Positions 36,410 to 44,922 of a stretch of 64,000 nucleotides of DNA are shown in pieces. The notes below the pieces were generated by a model that made no database searches, was not told where the DNA came from, and saw nothing but the letters and a program-made list of their open reading frames with translations. Position 1 is the stretch's first letter; each line of letters begins with the position of its first letter. Position numbers and translations under genes: made by a program. Source of the stretch: CAZNPL01 sp964574815 (GTDB taxonomy: Bacteria > Planctomycetota > Phycisphaerae > UBA1845); NCBI GenBank assembly GCA_964574815.1, contig CAZNPL010000009.1, positions 93,071 to 157,070 on the forward strand, read 5' to 3'.

Positions 36410-37825
36410 ATGTTCAGGAGGCTACACAGGTTGTGCCGAGGTGGTGCATTGGCCGTCGGCTCGTTCTTTCTGTGCGCGGTGACTTCGTTGCCTGCGTCGG
36501 CTGGAGTCGACGAGGACTTGGCCGGTATCTGGGAAGGATCGCTTGAATATCCCGGGTTCAGCATGCGCGTCGTCTTCAAGCTAGCGGGCGAGTCGAATGG
36601 GAGGCTCCACGGTGTCCTGCTGCTCCCGGACCAGGGTGACACCGAGTTTCCCGTCAGCAAGGTCGTACTTGCTGAGGATCGTTTGCGGCTGGAGGTAGAG
36701 AGCGCTCATGCGTCTTTTGAAGGGCGCGTCGATGGGCAAGAAGTGACTATTGATGGTCAATGGCGGCAGGGGCCTCGGTCGTTGCCGCTTGTGTTGAAAA
36801 AAGTGGCGCGGATTCGCCGGCCGAGCCGCCCCCAGACGCCGCGGCCACCCTATCCCTATGACGAGCATGAGGTCGTTTTCATCAATGCGGATGCGCCGGC
36901 CCGCCTTGCGGGTACGCTGACGATCCCTCGTGAAGGGCGGCCGGTGGCGGCCGTGCTGCTCATCTCGGGGGGCGGGGCGCAGGATCGCGACGTGACGATC
37001 CTGGGCCATCGGTTTTTTCTGGTGCTGGCCGACTATCTGAGTCGGCGTGGCATCGCGGTCTTGCGCGCGGACGACCGCGGCGTAGGCGAATCGGCCGGGG
37101 ATCGCTCGAACGCGACCAGCGAGGACTTTGCCGCAGACGCGGTCGCCGGGGTTGCGTTTCTGCGTGACCGGACGGAAGTTGATCCGAAGAAGGTCGGGCT
37201 GATTGGTCACAGCGAAGGCGGGACGATCGCTGCGCTTGCGGCGGCGCAGTCGCCCGACGTCGCTTTCATTGTCATGCTCGCCAGCCCCGGCTTGCCGGGC
37301 GAGGCGTTTCACTTTCAGTTCGAGGACTCCGCCGGCCGGGCGCTTGGTCAGAGCGACGCTGCCATCGCCGCGAAGCGCGATTTGCAGAAGCGCATCTTCG
37401 CGGCGCTGCGGAAGGACGACGATGCGGCCGCCGCGGCCGAAGTGCGCCGCATCCTGTCGGAACTGGAGCCGCCGCTGCCTGAAGAGCGGATCGAGGCCGG
37501 CGTTCGGAGGTTCATGTCGCCTTGGTATCGCTTCTCCGTCCGGCACGACCCGGCCCTGACGCTTGGCAATGTCCGATGCCCTGTGCTGGCTCTGTTCGGC
37601 GAGAAGGACGTTCAGGTGCCGCCAGCCGGCAACGCCGAAGCGATCAGCAAGGCACTTGCCAGAGCCGGCCACACGGATCATCGCGTTGTCGTCCTGCCCA
37701 CTCTTAACCATTTCCTTCAAGAGGCCGAGACCGGCGCTCCGGACGAATACGGCAGGATCGAACAGACCATGTCGCCCGCGGCACTCGATGCCATCGCCGC
37801 CTGGATCCGAGAGCACGCCGAGTGA
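36410..37825 (+). CDS. Secreted alpha/beta hydrolase with N-terminal beta domain
   Basis: 471 residues from an ATG at 36410 (AGAGG upstream). A signal peptide ends near PASA (about residue 30). Residues 35-140 form a beta-rich domain (GIWEGSLEYPG, MRVVFKL, HASFEGRVDGQEVTIDG). The hydrolase domain has the oxyanion region LLISGGGAQDRD, DDRGVGESAGD, and the nucleophile elbow GHSEGG (Ser268). A catalytic Asp in FGEKDVQVP and a His in LPTLNHFLQEAE complete the triad. It resembles dienelactone-hydrolase-like or peptidase-type family members; the substrate is unknown. Probably extracytoplasmic. Confidence 0.88.
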   Translation: MFRRLHRLCRGGALAVGSFFLCAVTSLPASAGVDEDLAGIWEGSLEYPGFSMRVVFKLAGESNGRLHGVLLLPDQGDTEFPVSKVVLAEDRLRLEVESAHASFEGRVDGQEVTIDGQWRQGPRSLPLVLKKVARIRRPSRPQTPRPPYPYDEHEVVFINADAPARLAGTLTIPREGRPVAAVLLISGGGAQDRDVTILGHRFFLVLADYLSRRGIAVLRADDRGVGESAGDRSNATSEDFAADAVAGVAFLRDRTEVDPKKVGLIGHSEGGTIAALAAAQSPDVAFIVMLASPGLPGEAFHFQFEDSAGRALGQSDAAIAAKRDLQKRIFAALRKDDDAAAAAEVRRILSELEPPLPEERIEAGVRRFMSPWYRFSVRHDPALTLGNVRCPVLALFGEKDVQVPPAGNAEAISKALARAGHTDHRVVVLPTLNHFLQEAETGAPDEYGRIEQTMSPAALDAIAAWIREHAE

Positions 37826-37908
37826 AACACCTCACGCGCCGCCTGGCCTGCGCGTACTGAATCCTGTGTCGGTAGGAGCCGCGTTGTTCAGTCGCCCCCG
37901 TTCACATT

Positions 37909-38484
37909 CTAAGTCGCCACGGTGGCGGATTCGGGCCAGAGCCATGCAAAGATGAGGCCGGTCAACAGTCCGTAGACGAGTCCGTCGAGAAAGTCGGTGA
38001 GAACGAAGCGGGCGGGTTTGCCGAAGAAGATGGCGTTGGGGATGGAGCCGGCGCAGTAGGCCAGTACAGCGGTGGCGCCGGCGACCTGGAAGACCGGCAG
38101 GAAACCCGCGCCGGCTCCGCGCGCCTGGGCGGTGATGTAGCCGACGAAGACGCCCACGAGGATGTAGAAAAGGAAAGTGAGGACCAGGTTGCGCGCGAAG
38201 TTCGGCTTGGCGCCGAGGATGTTGATGCTGCCCCAGGGGCCGGCGTTGAAACGGGCTTTGAACTCGTCGGAGCTCTGCTCGGCGGCCGACTGGCAGTTTG
38301 GCCACATGTAGGTGCCGGGCGGGATGTTCAGTTGCTTGAGGTGCTCGACGAGCGCCGGCTCGTCCGGCAGCATCTTGACGTCTTTCTTGTGATGCGGAAG
38401 GGCCATCCAGGCCAGAAAACTGGCGAAGAAAACGACGACGGCCGACACGAGGATCGGCAACCAGAGTTGGGGCAGAATCTCCAT
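37909..38484 (-). CDS. Integral membrane protein of unknown function
   Basis: 191 residues; the ATG at 38484 is seven bases after GGAG (a preceding ATG is four away). Four or five membrane helices: LPILVSAVVVFFASFLAWMA, LVLTFLFYILVGVFVGYI, VFQVAGATAVLAYCAGSI and LVYGLLTGLIFAWLW. The loop between helices 1 and 2 has LPDEPALVEHLKQ and MWPNCQS. No catalytic motif is seen. Planctomycete genomes carry similar proteins, but I do not know a function. It is convergent with the preceding hydrolase and divergent from the chaperone genes. Confidence 0.75.
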   Translation of the reverse strand: MEILPQLWLPILVSAVVVFFASFLAWMALPHHKKDVKMLPDEPALVEHLKQLNIPPGTYMWPNCQSAAEQSSDEFKARFNAGPWGSINILGAKPNFARNLVLTFLFYILVGVFVGYITAQARGAGAGFLPVFQVAGATAVLAYCAGSIPNAIFFGKPARFVLTDFLDGLVYGLLTGLIFAWLWPESATVAT

Positions 38485-38487
38485 CAT

Positions 38488-38818
38488 GAATCTCCGTGAT
38501 CACGAGCTGCGCCCGAGTTGACGGCGCCACCTCAGCACCGCGCCGCGGAGGAATCTACCGCAGCAAAGGTGCTTCTGCCAGCGAAAACCACCGCGCGCAC
38601 TTGGGGGAAGGCCGAGCCGGGACTGCCTGCAGGGAGTGCCAGTTTGACAGTTGCCGTATCGTCGAGAGGTAGAGCGCGCGGACGTAACCCGTTGGCAGAC
38701 ATGGGTTTGCCAAGGGGAGGCCGTTGCGCTGTGTGTGGCACAGGCATTGCTCGGGGCGCTTTCGGGAGGGTCCCTGCTGTCGGGACCGGGATGGCGTCAG
38801 AATGCAAAGGAGATGGCC
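38488..38818. other. Upstream region of the chaperone genes
   Basis: 331 bp. A sigma-70-like -35 box TTGACA occurs at 38644-38649, but I saw no convincing -10 box and no CIRCE element. AAAGGAG at the right end is the ribosome site of the first Hsp20 gene. Nothing else recognised. Confidence 0.35.
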
Positions 38819-39271
38819 ATGGACCCGAGATGGTTGTCGAGAGCGCATCCGTTGAATCGGCTGCGGAACGACATGGATCGGCTATTCGAGCGGATGTTCG
38901 AGGACATGCCGCGGTACCAGCGCGAGTGGACCCCGGCGTCGAGCTTCCCAGCGGTCAACGTTTGGGAGGACGAGAAGAATCTGTACGCCGAGGCGGAGAT
39001 TCCGGGGATCGGGATGGAGGATTTGGATGTTTCGGTGATCGATAACGAGCTGATCCTGAAGGGCGAGCGCAAGGCAGCGGCCGATGAGAAGGCGACGTTT
39101 CATCGGCGCGAGCGCGGCGTGGGGTCGTTCAGCCGCGTGTTCCGGCTTCCGGTCGACATCGACGCGGACCGGGTCGAGGCGACGCTGCGGGACGGTGTGT
39201 TGCAGATCACGCTTCCCAAGGCGGAGGCGGCGAAGCCACGCAAGGTCGAGGTGAGGGCGCTGCCGAAGTAA
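38819..39271 (+). CDS. Hsp20 small heat-shock protein, copy 1
   Basis: 150 residues from an ATG at 38819, six bases after AAAGGAG. The alpha-crystallin domain runs from about residue 45 to 145: PAVNVWEDEKNLYAEAEIPG, ELILKGERK, ERGVGSFSRVFRLP and the C-terminal strand with GVLQITLPKAE. Such proteins bind unfolding proteins as oligomers and hold them for refolding. The second Hsp20 gene follows after 43 bp and a DnaJ-like gene after that, forming a compact stress cluster. Confidence 0.93.
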   Translation: MDPRWLSRAHPLNRLRNDMDRLFERMFEDMPRYQREWTPASSFPAVNVWEDEKNLYAEAEIPGIGMEDLDVSVIDNELILKGERKAAADEKATFHRRERGVGSFSRVFRLPVDIDADRVEATLRDGVLQITLPKAEAAKPRKVEVRALPK

Positions 39272-39314
39272 AGCGGCGGTGCGGGGACGTTTTGGAAAGG
39301 ACGGAGATGAGACG

Positions 39315-39713
39315 ATGAGCGTATCGCCTATCGAGAAGCAGGACCAGGGCGAATTGAGCCGCGCTGAGCAGACACGCGCCCGTCGGACGTTTCGGCCGAG
39401 CGTGGACATCATCGAGCAGAACGACGAGTTGATGGTTGTGGCGGATATGCCGGGGGCCCGGCCTGACGACATCGACATCCAGTTTGAAAAGGGCACGCTG
39501 ACGATCTACGGAAAGGTGCCCGACCGTCAGCCGGAAGAGACGAATTACCTGTCGCGGGAGTATGCGGTGGGAGACTTCTGGCGGACTTTCCAGGTGAGCG
39601 AGGCGATCGACGCGGCGAGTATCAACGCGGAGTTCGCGAACGGCGTTCTGACGCTACACCTTCCCAAGACCGCCAAGGCGAAGCCGCGGAAGATCTCGGT
39701 CAAGAGCGGGTAG
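39315..39713 (+). CDS. Hsp20 small heat-shock protein, copy 2
   Basis: 132 residues from an ATG at 39315 with GGAG eight bases upstream. It keeps the alpha-crystallin core (RPSVDIIEQNDELMVVADMPGA, LTIYGKVP, YAVGDFWRTFQVSE, GVLTLHLPKTAKAK) but differs enough from the first copy to be an older paralogue. The N-terminal arm is short and polar. It ends KPRKISVKSG, similar to the KPRKVEVRALPK end of copy 1, suggesting that the conserved C-terminal tail matters for assembly. Confidence 0.93.
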   Translation: MSVSPIEKQDQGELSRAEQTRARRTFRPSVDIIEQNDELMVVADMPGARPDDIDIQFEKGTLTIYGKVPDRQPEETNYLSREYAVGDFWRTFQVSEAIDAASINAEFANGVLTLHLPKTAKAKPRKISVKSG

Positions 39714-39806
39714 TGCGCGGGTTGCAGGCGCTGCAAACCGGGCTCTTGACAGCTATCTTGCTGGGTGATTTCCGATGCACGCATCCGACTTGATGGAGGT
39801 GCAGCG

Positions 39807-40508
39807 GTGGTGAACTACTATGTGATTCTCGGCGTTCCGTCTGACGCGTCGGCGGCCCAGATCAAGGCGGCATATCGGCAAAAGGCCAAGGAGCTCCATC
39901 CGGACCATTACGGCGCGGACGACAGCCCGTTCGTAGCCGTCCAGGAGGCGTATTCGGTCCTGGGTGATCCGGGCCGGCGGCGCGAGTACGACCGGAAGAT
40001 CCGGCCCGGGCGGTCGGCTCGGCGGCCAACGCCCCTCGGGGCGGATGTCGTTGACTTGCGCCGGCCACCCGCCGAGCCGCTGATTCCGAAGAGGCGGCCG
40101 ACCGACATGGGCCACATTTCGCTGACGCGGTCTTTCGAGACGTTCAGCCCTTCGTTCGAGGAGATATTCGATCGGCTTTGGGGCAACTTCTTCGGTCGGG
40201 CCCGACCGAAGGCGGAGGGGGTCGAGCGACTGACGGTCGAGGTGCCGGTGTCGCGAGAGCAGGCGGCGGAAGGGGGCTATGCCCGGGTGCTGGTTCCGGC
40301 GGTGGTTCGTTGTTCCCGGTGCGGCGGCCGAGGCGGATTGGGTCCTTTTGAGTGCTGGCGGTGCGGAGGTCACGGGGCGCTGCGCGGGGAGTTTCCGGTT
40401 TCGGTTGCGTTTCCGGCGGGGATGATGGACCGGCACATGGTGACGGTTTCGCTGGAAAGGCTGGGGATACGGAGTCTTTTTCTTGCGGTTTGCTTTCGGG
40501 TGGTTTGA
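39807..40508 (+). CDS. DnaJ-like J-domain protein with a reduced zinc module
   Basis: 233 residues from a GTG at 39807 with GGAGG seven bases upstream. The J-domain (residues 1-65) has the HPD triad (KELHPDHYG) and stimulates Hsp70. After a Gly/Phe-poor linker a single pair of CxxCGGxG-type motifs (CSRCGGRGGLG..ECWRCGGHG) replaces the usual four. A short substrate-binding-like segment (EFPVSVAFPAGMMDRHMVTV, LERLGIRSLFLAVCFRV) ends the protein. Full DnaJ is about 370 residues. It likely partners with the two Hsp20 genes just upstream, though no dnaK is in the window. Confidence 0.85.
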   Translation: MVNYYVILGVPSDASAAQIKAAYRQKAKELHPDHYGADDSPFVAVQEAYSVLGDPGRRREYDRKIRPGRSARRPTPLGADVVDLRRPPAEPLIPKRRPTDMGHISLTRSFETFSPSFEEIFDRLWGNFFGRARPKAEGVERLTVEVPVSREQAAEGGYARVLVPAVVRCSRCGGRGGLGPFECWRCGGHGALRGEFPVSVAFPAGMMDRHMVTVSLERLGIRSLFLAVCFRVV

Positions 40509-40544
40509 AGGGCTCGTGCGAATCGAGGCCGGTCGCTTTCTTTC

Positions 40545-40583
40545 GTTAAAGCACGCCCACGCGAGTGAGGGCATGGCAGCCAC
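40545..40583. repeat. Dispersed palindromic repeat, copy A (degenerate)
   Basis: Resembles copies at 56522-56566 and 63886-63925, with the shared core GCMYCACGCRAGYGWGGSCATGGCA. Partly palindromic (cacgc/gcgtg). This copy is the most diverged of the three. Confidence 0.45.
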
Positions 40584-40668
40584 CGCATCCGACACGCGTT
40601 GTATTCTGCACTGGCGGAAAAGCCGCCAGTGGCGCCCAGGTGCTTCGGGCGCCCCTCATCAACCGGCG

Positions 40669-40695
40669 CACTATCGACTATATGCGCTCTGACCC
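40669..40695. repeat. 27-bp dispersed repeat, copy 1
   Basis: cactatcgactatatgcgct followed by ctgaccc. The same 27 bases occur at 44482-44508. Both copies are intergenic, 3' of plus-strand genes (dnaJ-like and mutY). It resembles the REP-type tags that RAYT transposases recognise; no such gene is seen in the window. Confidence 0.75.
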
Positions 40696-40709
40696 GAGAC
40701 GCGAGGGGG

Positions 40710-41189
40710 TCAGTATTCGGATTTGGCGCATTCGCGGGCGGCTTCGATCAGGGCTTTCCAGTCGACTGCCGAGACGAACTGGCCGGCTTCCTGGGTGGCC
40801 TGCTCCTGCCTCGCCTCGAGCTTTTTCAGGACGTCCTTTGCCGCCTCGTTGTCGCGGCCGGCGAGCTGTTGCATCTCATCCAAGGCCTCCTGGCAGGCGG
40901 CCAGCGCCGCGTCCTTGGTTCTCAGGAACCAGAGGGTTTTGGTGAAAAGCATGCGCAGCGCTTCGGCCGCAACAGCGGTGTCCGGGTCGCTCAGCGCGCC
41001 GAGCGCCCGAGCCGCTTTAGCATGTTTTTGCATGGTCAGCAGCTCGCGATGCTCCTTGTGGGGCGCGGCGCGGCGGGCGCGCTCCTTTTCCTTTTCATCC
41101 GCAAAGGGACCGAGTCCGCAGAAAATGAACAACCAGACGAGCCAGGTCTCTTCGTTCGGAACGTTCCCGATGGTCTCTCCTTCCGGCAT
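40710..41189 (-). CDS. Hypothetical soluble protein
   Basis: 159 residues from an ATG at 41189 with AAGGAG eight bases upstream. The first 50 residues include a hydrophobic stretch (TWLVWLFIFCGLGPF) that may be a single membrane anchor. The rest is a charged helical region (ADEKEKERARRA, LKKLEARQEQATQ) with the pattern of a coiled-coil. No family signature is seen. It lies convergent with the dnaJ-like gene, with the 27-bp repeat between them. Confidence 0.6.
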   Translation of the reverse strand: MPEGETIGNVPNEETWLVWLFIFCGLGPFADEKEKERARRAAPHKEHRELLTMQKHAKAARALGALSDPDTAVAAEALRMLFTKTLWFLRTKDAALAACQEALDEMQQLAGRDNEAAKDVLKKLEARQEQATQEAGQFVSAVDWKALIEAARECAKSEY

Positions 41190-41481
41190 GGTCGGTGCTC
41201 CTTGAATATGGGACCGAACGGCTGTCGCGTCGGTCCAGTGTTGGAAGACTAGCTGTGGGCTTTCGATTGTTCAAGCAGGGAAAAGCCGTCAGCTTCTGCC
41301 GATTGGGGCGCGGGCGTTTGCCAAGGCGTTGCCTGCAGTCGCCGCCGGGTTTGACGATTTTCGGGCGGGGTTGCTGGGCGGGCGGCGGGCGAACTAAGAT
41401 GTGGTTTATGCGGAACTTCGTCGGGCGTCGGTGGCGGCGGTTTATGAGGACCTTATTCGCGTCTGATCGGGAGATGGCTTG

Positions 41482-42378
41482 GTGAGGTTTTGTGTTGTTC
41501 GGGTGCGCGGCGGTGAGGCGGCGCGGCTTTGTGTCGAGCGTGAAGGCCGGCTGTTTGCGCTGGATGCGCCGGCGAGTTTGCGGGGGGCGCTGGAACAATT
41601 CGGGGCGGAAGGCGTGAAGTCGATTGCGGCGGGAGCCGGGGACGAAGGAGTCGCGGTGGAAGAGGTCGATCGGTGGCTTCCGCCGGTGCCGGATCCTCGG
41701 ACGTTTCGGGATTTCTATGCTTTCGAGCAGCATGTGAAGACTTGCCGGGAGAAGCGCGGGCAGGCGATGGTGCCGGAGTGGTACGAGATTCCCGTGTTCT
41801 ACTTCTCGAATCCGTGCGGATTGCGGGGTCACGGGGAGGCGGTGAAGCGACCTGGGGATACACGGGAGTTGGACTTCGAACTGGAAGTCGGATGCGTGAT
41901 CGGCCGGGAGGTAACCGATGTTTCCGGTGACGAGGCCGAGGCTGCGATCTTCGGGTACATGGTGCTGAACGATTTGTCGGCCCGCGATCTTCAACGGCAG
42001 GAGATGAAGTGCATGCTGGGGCCGGCGAAGGGGAAGGACTTCGCGACTGCGATCGGGCCGTACGTGGTGACGGCGGACGAATTGGAGGACGTCAGGGTCG
42101 GGCCGGGGCGTTACAATCTGGTGATGACGGCCCGTAAGAACGGGCGGGAGGTTTCGCGCGGCAACATGGCGTCGCTGACGCACGATTTTACGAAGATGAT
42201 TGAGCGTGCGTCGCGGGACGCAACGCTTTACCCGGGCGACATCATCGGCAGCGGGACGGTCGGGACCGGGTGCATTTTGGAGCTGGGGCCTGAGAAGACC
42301 GACGGCTGGCTCGTGCCGGGCGATACGATCGAGTTGGAGATTGAGCGGCTCGGAGCGCTGACGACGCCGATCGTGTGA
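41482..42378 (+). CDS. Fumarylacetoacetate hydrolase-family enzyme
   Basis: 298 residues from a GTG at 41482, eight bases after GGGAG (a TTG at 41479 is closer). The C-terminal FAH domain has FYAFEQHVKTCREKRGQ, PVFYFSNPCG, ELDFELEVGCVIG, FGYMVLNDLSARDLQ, GKDFATAIGPYVVT and GSGTVGTGCILELGP. The acidic residues that bind a divalent metal (two Glu and an Asp) are present. Members hydrolyse or decarboxylate C-C bonds in aromatic catabolism. The exact substrate cannot be told. It precedes a flavin reductase-like gene by 45 bp. Confidence 0.88.
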   Translation: MRFCVVRVRGGEAARLCVEREGRLFALDAPASLRGALEQFGAEGVKSIAAGAGDEGVAVEEVDRWLPPVPDPRTFRDFYAFEQHVKTCREKRGQAMVPEWYEIPVFYFSNPCGLRGHGEAVKRPGDTRELDFELEVGCVIGREVTDVSGDEAEAAIFGYMVLNDLSARDLQRQEMKCMLGPAKGKDFATAIGPYVVTADELEDVRVGPGRYNLVMTARKNGREVSRGNMASLTHDFTKMIERASRDATLYPGDIIGSGTVGTGCILELGPEKTDGWLVPGDTIELEIERLGALTTPIV

Positions 42379-42423
42379 AGGAGTGTGCGCCGGGGCTTCG
42401 CACCCTTGTAACGTAGATTTTTT

Positions 42424-43062
42424 ATGGAAAAGTTTACTGTATACAAGACATTGATCGCGGCGGATCGGGAGTCGCGTGCGAATTATCAGGTGCTGGCGAG
42501 CTGCGTTCTGCCGCGGCCGATCGGGTTTGTTTCGACCATCTCGGCGGCGGGCGTGAAGAACCTGGCGCCTTTTTCGTTTTTCAACGCCGTGGGGGGGCGT
42601 CCGCCCGCGGTGATTTTTTCGCCGTTGACGCGGGCGGACGGTTCGCAGAAGGATACGGTGAACAATCTGCGCGAGGTGCCCGAGATGGTCGTGCAGGTGG
42701 TGCCGCATGCGATCGTCGAGGCGATGAATCAGGCGTCGGTGAGTTATTCGCCGGAGAAGAGCGAGTTCGAGGCCGCCGGCTTTACGCCGCTGCCGAGCCG
42801 GTTCGTGAAGCCGTTCCGGGTGGCCGAGTCGCCAGTGCAGATGGAATGCCGGTTGCTGCAGATTGTGCCGGTGGGCGAGGGGCCGCTTTCAGCCAACATC
42901 TGCATTGGCGAGGTGCTCTGTTTCCACGTGGCCGAGGGGTTCCTTGCCGCTGATGAGACACTGCATGTGGACAAGATCGACCTAGTCGGGCGGATGGGGG
43001 GCGCGTGGTATTCGACGATTCGAGATCGGTTCGAGCTGGCGAAGCCGGGGCCGCCGAAGTGA
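42424..43062 (+). CDS. Flavin reductase-like (FMN-binding split-barrel) protein
   Basis: 212 residues from an ATG at 42424. The family pattern CVLPRPIGFVSTISAAGVKNLAPFSFFNAVGGRPPAV is an FMN-binding split barrel (DIM6/NTAB type), followed by VNNLREVPEMVVQVVPHAIVEAM and GEVLCFHV. Such proteins reduce FMN with NAD(P)H for a partner mono-oxygenase or act as oxidoreductases. The 45-bp gap after the FAH gene suggests an operon in degradation of an aromatic compound, which is inference only. Confidence 0.85.
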   Translation: MEKFTVYKTLIAADRESRANYQVLASCVLPRPIGFVSTISAAGVKNLAPFSFFNAVGGRPPAVIFSPLTRADGSQKDTVNNLREVPEMVVQVVPHAIVEAMNQASVSYSPEKSEFEAAGFTPLPSRFVKPFRVAESPVQMECRLLQIVPVGEGPLSANICIGEVLCFHVAEGFLAADETLHVDKIDLVGRMGGAWYSTIRDRFELAKPGPPK

Positions 43063-43153
43063 CGGGGCGGGCGTCCATGGAAAAACCGCATCGATTCGGG
43101 CGACCGGTTGACTTTGCCGTCGCCGGCGGGCAAAGGGTTGAGCGAGGGGCGTC

Positions 43154-43345
43154 ATGATTCCCTTGATCGAAGGATTGCTGCACTCGCGGATCGTGTTCTA
43201 TCTGCTGGGCGTGTTGATTGTCGTGCTCATTCTGTTTACCACAGCGGCCCGGAGCCCGCGGCGGCAGTGCCCGCGCTGCCAGGCGGTTAATCGCCCCAAC
43301 GCTCGGTATTGTGCCTTCTGCGGGCAGAAGCTCGTCAAGTCGTGA
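43154..43345 (+). CDS. Tiny membrane protein with zinc ribbon
   Basis: 63 residues from an ATG at 43154. One membrane helix (VFYLLGVLIVVLILFTTAA) is followed by CPRCQAVNRPNARYCAFCG, a zinc ribbon. Its stop codon TGA overlaps the ATG of mutY (TGATG at 43343-43347), so the two are co-translated. Function unknown; it belongs to the group of small zinc-ribbon membrane proteins found through this genome. Confidence 0.8.
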   Translation: MIPLIEGLLHSRIVFYLLGVLIVVLILFTTAARSPRRQCPRCQAVNRPNARYCAFCGQKLVKS

Positions 43346-44451
43346 TGCGGCGGCGTCCTGAGCGGCACGTGCACGACCTTCCCGAGCCGGCCGTTCGCCG
43401 GGTCATTCGGCGTAAACTGCTTCGCTGGTACGATCGAAATAAGCGGGAGCTCCCCTGGCGGCGGCGGGCCGGAGACGGCTACGCGCAGTGGGTGGCCGAG
43501 GTCATGCTCCAGCAGACGCAGGTCGAGACAGTCATTCCCTATTACGAGCGGTTCATGGCCCGGTTTCCCGATGTAAAGTCGCTTGCCGCGGCGACGGAGG
43601 ACGATTTACTGCGGTATTGGCAGGGTCTGGGGTATTACCGGCGGGCGGCGAACCTGCACGAGGCGGCGAAGCGGATCGCGGCGGACGGGGGCGTGTTGCC
43701 CGATTCGGTCGAGTCGCTGCTGGCGTTGCCGGGGATCGGGCGGTACACGGCCGGGGCGATCGCTTCGATGGGGTTCGACCGGCGGGCGGCGGCGGTGGAC
43801 GGCAATGTGGCCCGGGTGCTTGCACGGTTATTTCACATCACCGACGAGATCGGTCGGTCGGCGACGATGCGTCGTATGTGGGCGCTTGCCGAGTGTCTGT
43901 TGCCGGCGAAGCGTTGCGGGGACTTCAATCAGGCGTTGATGGACCTTGGGGCTACGGTGTGCGTTCCGGGTGAGCCTCGTTGTGATCGGTGTCCGTTGCG
44001 TTCGCAGTGCCGAGCCTTTTCGGGGGGTGTCGCGGCCAAGCTACCCAAGAGCGCGCGGCGTCCGGCTGTTCGGGAGGTACATCACGTGGTTGCGGTCATT
44101 CGGTGCAGGGATGCGTACCTGATGACCAAGCGGCCCCCGGGAGGGTTGTGGGGCGGGCTTTGGGAGTTTCCCAATCGTATTCGTGATGCGAGCGGTATGA
44201 AATCCAGGTCCGTCAGCGGGTTGTTGTCGGATCTGGGATTGAAGCACGTCGCCAGGCTGCAACTCAAAATGACGATCCCGCATCGGCTGACCCACCGGCT
44301 CATGTACTTCGACGTGTTTGCGGTTGAGGTTACCTCGCGCGGCAAGTTGCGTTCGACGGGCGTGGTCTACCAGTGGGTGCCTCGTACGGCGATCGGTCAG
44401 AAGCCCATGTCGGTTGCATCGCACAAGGCTCTTGAGGCGGTTGGCGTTTGA
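43345..44451 (+). CDS. mutY: A/G-specific adenine DNA glycosylase
   Basis: 368 residues from the ATG at 43345. The catalytic Glu is in VAEVMLQQTQVETV and the Asp in VDGNVARVLARL; the helix-hairpin-helix is LLALPGIGRYTAGAIASMGF. The 4Fe-4S motif CVPGEPRCDRCPLRSQC is complete. The C-terminal Nudix-like domain (HHVVAVIRC, PPGGLWGGLWEFPNR) recognises 8-oxoguanine. MutY removes adenine mispaired with 8-oxoG. It overlaps the zinc-ribbon gene upstream, and a 27-bp repeat follows 30 bp downstream. Confidence 0.96.
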   Translation: MRRRPERHVHDLPEPAVRRVIRRKLLRWYDRNKRELPWRRRAGDGYAQWVAEVMLQQTQVETVIPYYERFMARFPDVKSLAAATEDDLLRYWQGLGYYRRAANLHEAAKRIAADGGVLPDSVESLLALPGIGRYTAGAIASMGFDRRAAAVDGNVARVLARLFHITDEIGRSATMRRMWALAECLLPAKRCGDFNQALMDLGATVCVPGEPRCDRCPLRSQCRAFSGGVAAKLPKSARRPAVREVHHVVAVIRCRDAYLMTKRPPGGLWGGLWEFPNRIRDASGMKSRSVSGLLSDLGLKHVARLQLKMTIPHRLTHRLMYFDVFAVEVTSRGKLRSTGVVYQWVPRTAIGQKPMSVASHKALEAVGV

Positions 44452-44481
44452 ACATCGGGTTCGTCGCGGTGGCCCCCGCTC

Positions 44482-44508
44482 CACTATCGACTATATGCGC
44501 TCTGACCC
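44482..44508. repeat. 27-bp dispersed repeat, copy 2
   Basis: Identical to 40669-40695. It sits between mutY and the convergent DUF423 gene. Confidence 0.75.
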
Positions 44509-44544
44509 TAAACTGGTTGTGAATCTTAACGTTCGGATGCGTTT

Positions 44545-44922
44545 TTACGGATTCACTCGGATGGCGGCCCAGGCGAGGAAGAACCAGCCGAGCATGAGGG
44601 ATACGCCGCCGATGGGGGTGACGGCGCCGAGTCTGTCGATGCCGGTCATGGCGAGGGCGTAGAGGCTGCCCGAGAAGATGACCATGCCGACGAGGAAGCA
44701 CCAGGCGGCGGCGGAGGTCTGCCACGTTGTGCCTCGGCTGAGCAGCCAGGCGACGGCGATCAGGGCGAGGGCGTGGTACATGTGGTACCGTGCAGCGGTC
44801 TCGAAGATCTCGAGGTGCCGCTCGCCAAGCTTGGGACGCAGGGCGTGAGCGCCGAAGGCGCCGGCGGCGACACTTATGAAGCCGTTGATCGCGGCCACGG
44901 CCATCCAGATGTTCCACGTCAT
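44545..44922 (-). CDS. DUF423 (YgdD-like) membrane protein
   Basis: 125 residues from an ATG at 44922, overlapping the fxsA stop (ATGA). Four helices: MAVAAINGFISVAAGAFGAHAL, MYHALALIAVAWLL, AAWCFLVGMVIFSGSLYAL and VSLMLGWFFLAWAA. The AAGAFGAHAL and FETAARYHMYHALAL motifs are the family's signature. The function of this widespread family is unknown. It is the last gene of the fxsA-containing unit. Confidence 0.9.
   Translation of the reverse strand: MTWNIWMAVAAINGFISVAAGAFGAHALRPKLGERHLEIFETAARYHMYHALALIAVAWLLSRGTTWQTSAAAWCFLVGMVIFSGSLYALAMTGIDRLGAVTPIGGVSLMLGWFFLAWAAIRVNP

Noticed and set aside
41095..42708. 537-residue minus-strand frame over the FAH gene
   Set aside because: Arg/His/Pro-rich shadow of the real plus-strand genes.
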